Part shown: piece by piece, positions 1 through 5,917 of the stretch
Layout of the letters: each line of letters opens with the position of its first letter
How positions within the stretch are numbered: position 1 is the first letter of the stretch
Assembly (NCBI GenBank): GCA_937897665.1
Contig: CALCPB010000126.1
Coordinates: 1 to 8,172 of the forward strand
DNA: 8,172 nt
Source: an uncultured Halomicronema sp.
Lineage (GTDB): Bacteria > Cyanobacteriota > Cyanobacteriia > Phormidesmidales > Phormidesmidaceae
Direction of reading: 5' to 3'
The notes under the pieces: model-generated
What the model was told of the DNA's origin: nothing
Database searches by the model: none
Seen by the model: the letters and a program-made list of their open reading frames with translations, nothing else
Translations under genes and position numbers: made by a program

Positions 1-1654
1 GCACTATTGGCTGATAATCCAGATAAAACTCTCTATGGTCATACTCTCGCCGCAGTTCGTTCTCCAGTTGCAGGCGTTGCTTCACCTCAGTATGCATGGC
101 CCCGTCAAACATCTGATAGCTATTGCGCCCTTTATCTTTGGCCTGATACATGGCGGTGTCAGCATCACGCAAAAACTGAGCGGCGTCGTTGTAAGTGGGG
201 GCATCAATCACAATGCCAATGCAAGAGCTAATAAAAATTGCTTGAGATTCCAGAACAATTGATTGCTTGAGAACGGTCTGAATATTTTCAACAACGGCCA
301 GGATATCTTCGATCTGCTCAATATCTTCGAGCAAAATGGCAAACTCATCGCCACTGGTGCGAGCTAAAGTATCGCCAACCCGCAAACATTGACCAAGGCG
401 AGCCGCTACCACTTGGAGCAAAAAGTCACCAGCATCATGGCCCAGACTGTCATTCACAATGCGAAAATCATCTAGATCGAGAAACAAGACAGCAAAACTG
501 CCGAGTAAGAAGTCGTTCTCTGCATCCTGATTGCGACGGGCAATTTGTCGGGCATGGTTAAGGCGATCTAAAAAGAGGGCGCGATTGGGTAACCCGGTCA
601 AGGCATCGTGAAAGGCATCGTGGCGTAGTTGCTCTTCGATGCGACGACGCTGCTCGATTTCGCCTTGCGCTTGGGCATACAGGTTGGATTGATAAATGGC
701 GATCGCACATTGCTCAGCCACCGTTTGAATCAGCGAAACTTCAATCGCCTGCCAGTGACGATAGCCGGTGTTTTGGTGGAGGACTAAAGCTCCGAAAAAT
801 TCTTTCTGATAATTCAGCGGCGTTAGCAAAACCGATTGCAGCTGGTACTTCCTCAAAATCTCAGCGACTGCTGCTGGCATATCAGCATCTGACTGGTGCA
901 GCACAACCGCCTGTCCCGTCTTGAGTGTCGCTTCGTAATGCAGGCAGATCTGACAAAATTTGAAGCGGAAACTCTCCGCCTCAGCATCTATTGAACTCGC
1001 ATACTGAACCTGCATGGCTTGATGGGCCGTGGGCTGCACAAATAAACAGCGGCTCACTTCCAGGGCGGCCTGTAACTGGTCTACAGTGGTCTGCAAAACC
1101 TCTTCTAGAATCAGCGTTTCGCGAATTGCCTGAACGATCCGATTAATGATTGACTCCCGCCAAGCCTGCTGCTCGACTTGGGCGATCGCGGCTTGCTGTT
1201 GACGTTTGAGTTCGGCTTCATCTAGAGCCCGGCGCAAAACCGTCGGCAGACGATACAGCCGATCTTTTAAGACATAGTCAGTCATGCCTGTTTTGATGCA
1301 GTCGACCGCCGCTTCTTCTCCCAAGCTGCCAGTCACCAAAATAAAGGGAGTTAGAGGCTGATACTCGCTCACTAAGCGAAAAACATCTGGCGCCTGGAGC
1401 CCTGGTAAGCGATAGTCGGCTAGCACCGCATCAAACGATTCGTCGCTCAGGAGCTGCCGACACGGTTCTAAAGCATCGACGACTTGAATTTCGTAGTCAA
1501 CGTCACCCGCATCTAACGACAGCGCAATTAACTCGACATCTTCGGCAACATCTTCAACCACCAGCAACCGCAACCGAGATGAAGCCAGGGTAGTCACTCC
1601 TTCATCAGAAATATCGGTAACAACTCTCGGAGCCGAGAAGAAACAATTCGCCAT
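1..1654 (-). CDS. REC-GAF-GGDEF-EAL signalling protein (3' end beyond window)
   Basis: I translated this frame by hand; it is open from ATG 1654 to the left edge (551 codons), so the gene is partial. Residues about 28-150 form a receiver with acidic pair E34-D35, probable phospho-acceptor D80 (VLADYRLPG) and the usual C-terminal Lys in YVLKD. Residues about 160-325 look like a GAF domain. A GGDEF domain follows from DALTGLPNR (near 350), with LDLDDF, an intact RxxD inhibitory site (RVGD) and the signature as SGDEF (434-438), a variant of GGDEF. The last residues (YLDYQPIV) are the start of an EAL phosphodiesterase domain. The family makes and/or breaks cyclic di-GMP in the cytoplasm; which activity is live cannot be told here. 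The gene starts 25 nt after the stop of a stand-alone receiver gene, so the two are probably one operon. The start is plausible but not certain: a purine-rich stretch lies rather far upstream, and GTG at codon 20 is an alternative. Confidence 0.9.
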   Translation of the reverse strand, partial: MANCFFSAPRVVTDISDEGVTTLASSRLRLLVVEDVAEDVELIALSLDAGDVDYEIQVVDALEPCRQLLSDESFDAVLADYRLPGLQAPDVFRLVSEYQPLTPFILVTGSLGEEAAVDCIKTGMTDYVLKDRLYRLPTVLRRALDEAELKRQQQAAIAQVEQQAWRESIINRIVQAIRETLILEEVLQTTVDQLQAALEVSRCLFVQPTAHQAMQVQYASSIDAEAESFRFKFCQICLHYEATLKTGQAVVLHQSDADMPAAVAEILRKYQLQSVLLTPLNYQKEFFGALVLHQNTGYRHWQAIEVSLIQTVAEQCAIAIYQSNLYAQAQGEIEQRRRIEEQLRHDAFHDALTGLPNRALFLDRLNHARQIARRNQDAENDFLLGSFAVLFLDLDDFRIVNDSLGHDAGDFLLQVVAARLGQCLRVGDTLARTSGDEFAILLEDIEQIEDILAVVENIQTVLKQSIVLESQAIFISSCIGIVIDAPTYNDAAQFLRDADTAMYQAKDKGRNSYQMFDGAMHTEVKQRLQLENELRREYDHREFYLDYQPIV

Positions 1655-1679
1655 AAATGCAGAGATTCCTAGCCTGCCT

Positions 1680-2138
1680 TCATAATTCCCGTGGGGGGGT
1701 TGAAATAAGAGGAGGGTGATTAATCGTCATCCAGTAGCCTCCAATACACTTAGCGAACTCTTGAAAGCGCTGGAAATCCAGAGGCTTTACAGCATAGCTA
1801 TTAACGCCCAAATTGTAACAAGCTTCCAGATCGCTATCCTCGGAGGAGGAAGACATGATGATCACTGGCAGATGTTGAGTCCTCCCATTTTGGCGAATGG
1901 CTCGCAGAACTTCAATCCCCGTACGTTTGGGTAGCTTGAGATCCATCAGGACAAAGCGGGGCAGCGCGGCGACGGGTGCCTGTTCGGCTGAACCGACGAG
2001 ATATTGGATGGCTTGGGCCCCATCGGTTAAGACATCTAAGGTGCGAATGACGGTGAGATCCGCGATCGCCAGTTGCACTAGCTCAATATCGTTAGGATCG
2101 TCATCAACAAGCAACATTTTGCGAGAATCAATAGTCAT
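1680..2138 (-). CDS. Rcp1-like single-domain response regulator
   Basis: This 152-residue protein is a lone CheY-like receiver with no output domain. Visible residues are the acidic pocket D12-D13 in LLVDDDPND, phospho-acceptor D66 in FVLMDLKLPKRTG, S97 in IIMSSSSE as the switch Ser/Thr, and K118-P119 in AVKPLDF. The NDIELVQLA start and the DLKLPKRTGIEVL segment are typical of the Rcp1 family. In cyanobacteria these accept phosphate from phytochrome-type or other histidine kinases and pass it on by protein contact. No histidine kinase is present in the window, so its partner is unknown. It lies directly upstream of the REC-GAF-GGDEF-EAL gene in the same direction (25-nt gap), which suggests co-transcription and a possible role upstream of cyclic-di-GMP signalling (inference). 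The start at ATG 2138 gives a normal family length; a Met at residue 8 is an alternative. No good Shine-Dalgarno sequence is seen. Confidence 0.92.
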   Translation of the reverse strand: MTIDSRKMLLVDDDPNDIELVQLAIADLTVIRTLDVLTDGAQAIQYLVGSAEQAPVAALPRFVLMDLKLPKRTGIEVLRAIRQNGRTQHLPVIIMSSSSEDSDLEACYNLGVNSYAVKPLDFQRFQEFAKCIGGYWMTINHPPLISTPPREL

Positions 2139-2190
2139 TGTTAAATCTACAGGACGATTTGGTCAGGAAGCGTCCTCGGAGTAGACCGCT

Positions 2191-2204
2191 TGCAGCTAGC
2201 TGCA
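2191..2204. promoter_or_regulatory. 14-bp perfect palindrome, possible operator
   Basis: TGCAGCTAGCTGCA is its own reverse complement over all 14 bases. It sits 53-66 bp upstream of the receiver gene start at 2138, inside what would be its 5' leader if the promoter near 2274-2304 is used. A dimeric repressor site or an RNA hairpin nucleus are both possible. The binding protein is unknown. Confidence 0.3.
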
Positions 2205-2266
2205 GCAGTCACGCTCTAGGCTGATGCTCAACCCCACACCTCGTCAAAGTGCGAGGCGCAAGATTT

Positions 2267-2280
2267 GTACTTTTTTATAC
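2267..2280. promoter_or_regulatory. GTA-N8-TAC motif (NtcA-like site)
   Basis: GTACTTTTTTATAC fits the GTA-N8-TAC consensus of the cyanobacterial nitrogen regulator NtcA. It is about 130 bp upstream of the receiver gene. A correctly spaced TAN3T -10 element 20-24 bp away was not found on either strand. With only six fixed bases, about one such match per 4 kb is expected by chance, so this is a weak call. Confidence 0.2.
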
Positions 2281-2304
2281 ATGAAAAATACAGGAATTCC
2301 GCAA
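2274..2304 (-). promoter_or_regulatory. possible promoter of the receiver/GGDEF operon
   Basis: On the minus strand TTGCGG (2304-2299) is followed after 19 nt by TATAAA (2279-2274), a fair -10 with a weak, slightly over-spaced -35. It would give a leader of about 130 nt before ATG 2138. It overlaps the GTA-N8-TAC motif. The call rests on sequence resemblance only. Confidence 0.3.
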
Positions 2305-2661
2305 TTTCAGATATTTTCTATCACAGAGCGCGACAGCAACGCGAGGGCAATCAGCCTCAGATAAGTTACTCAGAGGGAACACAAGATCAATGTCCCCATA
2401 TCCTCTGGCAACTGTCCATCAATCTGACACTTACGCAAAAAGCTTCATACACAGACGGGGTCTTCTTTATAAAAGTAATTTTGGATACATTGATTCTCAG
2501 TATCGGTTGTTATGCCCAACGTCAATTTAATCGAGCCGCTCGGGATGGCTGAGAGGGAGATCTGGTCAATCTGGCAATTCGGACTTCTGACCTCTGCAAG
2601 TTGTAGGGGAGTTCAGACCTCAGGAGAAACCGATTTGTCGTTTAATTTCAGAGCTGTGGCA

Positions 2662-3768
2662 TCAGACGGCAAGCCGTCCAGACTGCACGGTCAACACCTG
2701 GGACGTCTTTTGCCATTCAGCGTCAAACAGCCCTAAATGGGTAGTTGTAATCAGGGTTTGAAAGCGATCGCCAATGGCTTCTAGCAGCTGGTTTTGGCGA
2801 TTCAAATCAAGCTCGGCCAACACGTCATCCAACAATAGCAGTGGCGGCTCACCGACGACCGACTCGATCAGTTCTAGCACCGCCAGCTTCAGCGCTAAAA
2901 CCAGGGAACGCTGTTGGCCCTGAGAGCCATACTGGCGGGCGGGCGTCGAGTTGATGGTGAAGTCAATATCATCGCGATGGGGGCCGACCAGGGAGGTGAG
3001 CTGATGCCGTTCGGCGATCGCCCGCTGCTGAATTTTGTCTAAAAAAGCCGCTTGAATCAAACTCGGCTCGTCTTCCCCTAAGGGCACATTGGGCGCATAG
3101 CTTAGGATGAGCTGCTCGGTAGCCCCACTAATGGCGCTATGCCACCTTTGGGCGATGGGGACGAGACGAGCCAGGCCGCGCGCTCGTCGCCGAATCACCC
3201 GCGTGCCCAGGGCGGCCAGTTGAGCATCCCAGAGGGCTAATTGAGCCGGATCGGGCGTCCCCGTCTCGCGCTTGAGCAAGGCGTTGCGCTGCTTTAATGC
3301 CTGCTGATACTGGCTCAGAATGTAGGCGTAAATCGGTTCTAGCTGCATCAATAGCGTATCGAGCCAAGTGCGCCGTTCACCTGGTCCCCCGCGCACCAGC
3401 TCTAAATCAAGGCTCGAAAATTGCACTGCATTGAGTGCCCCTAAGAAATCCATCTGTCGCCGCAGCTTTTCGCCACTACGAATGGCTGTTCGCCGCCCCT
3501 TGTCGCGTAGCACCAGCGCTAAATCGGCGTATCCCACCTCCCGGCTAACTGCCGCCACAATTTGTGCACTGCTTTGTCCGGCTTGAATCAGGTCGCGATC
3601 GCGACGGGTGCGGTGGGATTTCAGCGTGGCCAGCAGTTCCACAGATTCCAGCAGGTTTGATTTGCCCTGCGCATTGGCGCCCAGCAAAATCGTTTTGGGC
3701 GCTGTGAACTCAACCCGCTGCGTTTCGTAGTTGCGAAAATGCCGCAGTTCTAGCGTTTTGAGGAACAT
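2662..3768 (-). CDS. recF: DNA replication and repair protein RecF
   Basis: This 368-residue protein is a full-length RecF, an SMC-like ATPase that, with RecO and RecR, helps load RecA at gapped or stalled replication sites. The N-terminus ([12 protein letters not shown]) is typical. Walker A is GANAQGKSN (30-38), the ABC-type signature is GSQGQQRS (281-288), Walker B is [12 protein letters not shown] (310-321), and the switch His is in TTTHL (341-345). The conserved segments [17 protein letters not shown] and LVGPHRDDI are also present. No key residue is missing. The start at ATG 3768 puts the Walker A motif at the usual place. A GGAGG stretch lies upstream at a longer than usual distance, within the arm of an inverted repeat. 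The gene lies 59 bp downstream of mnmH in the same direction, so it may be read from the selenium operon. It is not beside dnaA, dnaN or gyrB within this window. Confidence 0.96.
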   Translation of the reverse strand: MFLKTLELRHFRNYETQRVEFTAPKTILLGANAQGKSNLLESVELLATLKSHRTRRDRDLIQAGQSSAQIVAAVSREVGYADLALVLRDKGRRTAIRSGEKLRRQMDFLGALNAVQFSSLDLELVRGGPGERRTWLDTLLMQLEPIYAYILSQYQQALKQRNALLKRETGTPDPAQLALWDAQLAALGTRVIRRRARGLARLVPIAQRWHSAISGATEQLILSYAPNVPLGEDEPSLIQAAFLDKIQQRAIAERHQLTSLVGPHRDDIDFTINSTPARQYGSQGQQRSLVLALKLAVLELIESVVGEPPLLLLDDVLAELDLNRQNQLLEAIGDRFQTLITTTHLGLFDAEWQKTSQVLTVQSGRLAV

Positions 3769-3780
3769 GAACGCCGCCAG

Positions 3781-3809
3781 TTACCCTCCATCCTTTCGAT
3801 ACAGGGTAA
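3781..3809 (-). promoter_or_regulatory. inverted repeat in the mnmH-recF gap overlapping the recF ribosome site
   Basis: TTACCCT (3781-3787) and AGGGTAA (3803-3809) are perfect 7-bp inverted arms around a 15-nt spacer, which can itself pair through ATC/GAT. In the minus-strand transcript the 3' arm contains part of the purine-rich GGAGGG upstream of recF, so folding could hide the ribosome site. There is no T-run, so it is not a normal intrinsic terminator. Confidence 0.35.
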
Positions 3810-3827
3810 GGCACTGAGTTCGGTTTC

Positions 3828-4877
3828 TCACCTGTAGTCGCTTGACGAACGGTCGGCTAATGCTAAAAAAGTAGCTTTTTCGATCAGCAGCTGGGCAGCA
3901 GCGGTGGCACTATGTCCCGTCACGTCAATTTGAGGAATGACCTGCTCGCGTCGGTCAAGATCATAGCGATAGGCGCGATCGTAGTAATCGAGCATAATTT
4001 TGCAGACTTCGCGGGGAGCCTCCTGACGAATCAGGGCGATCGCCTGCTGGGTACGCTGTCCGCCCAGCCGTTTACGAATGCGTTCGGTGGCGGCAATCAG
4101 TTCGGCGCGATCAGTTTGGCCATACACCGCCACTAAAATATCTAGCCGCTCAGCTTCTGGACGCACGATCTCCAGCGTGGGGGCGGCTTCCATCTGCTGA
4201 AACAGTTCTGGGGGCACGCAGCAGGTGCCAACACGACGGCTTTCCGCTTCGACCCACAGGGGGCGGTTGGGGTCGAGGGCCGCGAGGTGATCGCCGAGCA
4301 AATTCTCAAACTGCTCAGTGCTGGGCTGCGGGGGCAGGTCAAGGTTGCCAAAGCTGCTGCCCCGATGATTGGCACATCCCTCTAAATCCAAGACCTGCTC
4401 TCCTAAAGCGGCAAGGGCATGCAAGATCTGGGTTTTGCCAGTGCCAGTCATACCGCCCAGAACGATGATTTGGCGTGGCGTGGTGAAGGTCTGCCGCACC
4501 CACCGCCGAAAGGCCTTGTAGCCCCCAACCAAGGTCGTGACCTGAAAGCCCGCCATCTGTAGGCCCCAAGCAACGCCGCCGCTACGCATGCCACCCCGCC
4601 AACAGTGCACCCGCACCGTTTTGTCAGGGGCGATCGCCCGCGCCTGTCGCACCATTGCGCCTAATTTTGGCCCCAGCAGCTCAAACCCTAGCTCGACCGC
4701 CGCATCTCGCCCCTGACGTTTGTAGCAGGTGCCGACCTGAGCCCGTTCCGCATCGTCAAATAAGGGATAGCTAATCGCCTCTGGCATCCGTCCCTGGTTA
4801 TATTCACCAGGACTGCGGACATCTAACAGCGGTCCTGGCGCTGCTAAAAAGTCATTGATTTCGAGCCGTTTTACCAT
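3828..4877 (-). CDS. mnmH: tRNA 2-selenouridine synthase MnmH (SelU)
   Basis: MnmH replaces the sulfur of 2-thiouridine at tRNA wobble position 34 with selenium, using selenophosphate and passing through a geranylated intermediate. The 349-residue length is normal. The N-terminal rhodanese domain (about 8-130) has LLDVRSPGEY and the catalytic Cys as C92 in VHCWRGGMRSGG. The C-terminal P-loop domain has Walker A GGMTGTGKT (141-149), then LEGCANHRGSSFG (165-177) and WVEAESRRVG (208-217), all characteristic of the family. The start ATG 4877 overlaps the selD stop codon by 7 nt (ATGGTAA), which points to translational coupling. The selenophosphate donor gene is thus immediately upstream, an arrangement that makes functional sense. 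recF follows 59 nt downstream. All residues expected for activity are present. Confidence 0.96.
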   Translation of the reverse strand: MVKRLEINDFLAAPGPLLDVRSPGEYNQGRMPEAISYPLFDDAERAQVGTCYKRQGRDAAVELGFELLGPKLGAMVRQARAIAPDKTVRVHCWRGGMRSGGVAWGLQMAGFQVTTLVGGYKAFRRWVRQTFTTPRQIIVLGGMTGTGKTQILHALAALGEQVLDLEGCANHRGSSFGNLDLPPQPSTEQFENLLGDHLAALDPNRPLWVEAESRRVGTCCVPPELFQQMEAAPTLEIVRPEAERLDILVAVYGQTDRAELIAATERIRKRLGGQRTQQAIALIRQEAPREVCKIMLDYYDRAYRYDLDRREQVIPQIDVTGHSATAAAQLLIEKATFLALADRSSSDYR

Positions 4878-5884
4878 GACTCGATTGTAATGGGCGACTC
4901 TGCCGGACGGGCAATTTCGACCCGACCGATACAGGTGGCGGTACTGTAGCCTAACTGCCGCAAGTGGGCCACACAGTCGACGGCGTGATCGCTGGGCACC
5001 GTGGCTAGTAGGCCGCCCGCCGTTTGGGGATCAAACAAGATGGGATAGTCGGGCCGCCCGGCATAGGTGGCCGCATTCTGTAGCGATCGCGCCGCCTGCA
5101 AATTCTGCGGCTGTAGAGAACTGACAATGCCCTGCCGCAGAGTTTCCCGTGCCCCCGAGAGGATCGGCAAGTCCTGTAAAGTCAAGGCCACGGTAACTTG
5201 AGAGGCCGTCACCATTTCTAACAGATGACCCAGCAGCCCAAAACCGGTGACGTCGGTACAAGCGGTCACGTCGTGCTGCTGCAAACAGCGGAGGGCCGTC
5301 GCACTGGGCTGAATCATGTGAGCGATCGCGGCTTCAATCCAGCGGCCTTTGGCTTGGTAGCGCATGTCAGCGGCGAACAAGGTGCCCGTGCCCAACGGCT
5401 GCGACAAAATCAAGACATCACCAACCTGCATCCCCTGCTTGCGCAGCACAGAATCGGGCGTGACCCCGCCGTTGCAGGCAAGGCCCAAGGCCAGTTGATC
5501 CCCACTGGTTGTGTGACCGCCCACAAGGGGAACTTGGGCGGAAAGCAGGGCTTTTTGTAGTCCCGAGAGCAGCTGAAACAGCGTTTCAGACTGTTTGTCC
5601 GCGATGGCGTGAGGCAGGGTGGCGATCGCCAACACCGACTGCGGCGTCGCCCCCATGGCGTAGAGGTCGTTGAGGCCATGCTTTACCACAATCTGCGCAA
5701 ACACAAAGGGATCGTTCACCAGGGCCGGAAAGAAATCAACGCTATGCACCATCAGCTGACCCGGCGGTACTTGTATGACAGCGGCATCGTCTGGCGCGGT
5801 GAGACCGATCAGCACCTCTTCGCCAGGAGGATTGTGCCGCACTGACTCCGATAGCTGTAGTCGTTGCAGCGCCTGATTCAACAC
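4871..5884 (-). CDS. selD: selenophosphate synthase (SelD) domain, downstream of an in-frame TGA
   Basis: SelD makes selenophosphate from selenide and ATP. Visible SelD motifs are PDDAAV for ATP binding, SVDFFPALVNDPF, GLNDLYAMGA, VGGHT, TDVTGFGLLGHL and FDPQTAGGLLA. The coordinates given begin at the first in-frame start codon, GTG 5884. However, the same frame continues without interruption up to 5914 and there encodes A-G-C-G-A-K-V-G-S-D. That segment holds the Cys and Lys that match catalytic C17 and K20 of E. coli SelD. A protein begun at GTG 5884 would lack both and should be inactive. The natural product is therefore most likely a continuation of the oxidoreductase frame (5915-7156) through the TGA, giving a protein of 761 residues with the TGA at codon 414. 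The stop codon overlaps the mnmH start. What is uncertain is how, or whether, the TGA is read. Confidence 0.93.
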   Translation of the reverse strand: MLNQALQRLQLSESVRHNPPGEEVLIGLTAPDDAAVIQVPPGQLMVHSVDFFPALVNDPFVFAQIVVKHGLNDLYAMGATPQSVLAIATLPHAIADKQSETLFQLLSGLQKALLSAQVPLVGGHTTSGDQLALGLACNGGVTPDSVLRKQGMQVGDVLILSQPLGTGTLFAADMRYQAKGRWIEAAIAHMIQPSATALRCLQQHDVTACTDVTGFGLLGHLLEMVTASQVTVALTLQDLPILSGARETLRQGIVSSLQPQNLQAARSLQNAATYAGRPDYPILFDPQTAGGLLATVPSDHAVDCVAHLRQLGYSTATCIGRVEIARPAESPITIESW

Positions 5885-5908
5885 GTCACTGCCGACCTTA
5901 GCGCCACA
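5882..5908 (-). promoter_or_regulatory. weak SECIS-like hairpin just after the TGA
   Basis: In the minus-strand RNA, CGCU (5903-5900) pairs with AGUG (5890-5887) around the loop AAGGUCGGC (5899-5891). Further weak pairs with wobbles and one mismatch extend the helix to about 5908/5882. The loop GGUC lies 18-21 nt after the TGA; in my recollection the GGUC of the E. coli fdhF SECIS is at 19-22. The stem is short. GGUC also comes from the codons for conserved Lys-Val, so the resemblance may be forced by the protein. Confidence 0.25.
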
Positions 5909-5914
5909 GCCCGC

Positions 5915-5917
5915 TCA
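5915..5917 (-). other. in-frame TGA joining oxidoreductase and SelD; candidate recoding (selenocysteine) site
   Basis: Codon 414 of the frame starting at 7156 is TGA, and the frame then stays open to 4871. The context L-M-P-TGA-A-G-C-G-A-K-V-G lines up with M-R-C-G-G-C-G-A-K, the junction I recall in fused oxidoreductase-SelD proteins. The TGA thus replaces the first Cys of CxxC, three residues before the catalytic Cys. One base change separates TGA from a Cys codon (TGT or TGC). Known selenoprotein forms of SelD carry selenocysteine at the catalytic Cys itself, so this position would be different. A nonsense mutation or sequence error is the competing reading. Confidence 0.6.

Larger units (their letters stand above)
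2139..2661. other. 523-bp gene-free region between recF and the receiver gene
   Basis: I see no convincing gene here on either strand; the short open frames show no recognisable domain. The region is richer in A and T than the neighbouring genes. It holds a possible promoter for the receiver operon near 2274-2304, a GTA-N8-TAC motif at 2267-2280, a small CCTCG/CGAGG hairpin at 2239-2256, and a perfect 14-bp palindrome at 2191-2204. An imperfect inverted repeat (TCTGA / TCAGA) flanks about 2585-2618 downstream of recF but has no T-run, so it is not a clear terminator. No tRNA or known small RNA was recognised by eye. Confidence 0.6.

Noticed and set aside
2549..2575. Fragments resembling a TPP riboswitch (CTGAGA followed by GATCTGG)
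   Set aside because: The conserved spacing and the remaining conserved blocks of the THI element are missing, and no thiamine gene lies downstream on the plus strand.
2585..2618. Possible recF terminator formed by TCTGA/TCAGA arms
   Set aside because: The stem has mismatches and no following T-run on the minus strand.
2265..2736. Two overlapping plus-strand open frames of 95 and 74 codons beside recF
   Set aside because: They overlap each other in different frames, one runs into the 3' end of recF antisense, and neither shows a recognisable motif.
5882..5884. GTG 5884 as the true SelD start
   Set aside because: It removes the G-C-G-A-K motif needed for catalysis; the codon is used for coordinates only.
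4871..5914. Treating oxidoreductase and selD as two ordinary separate genes
   Set aside because: They share one reading frame with only a TGA between them, and a separate SelD would lack its catalytic Cys and Lys.
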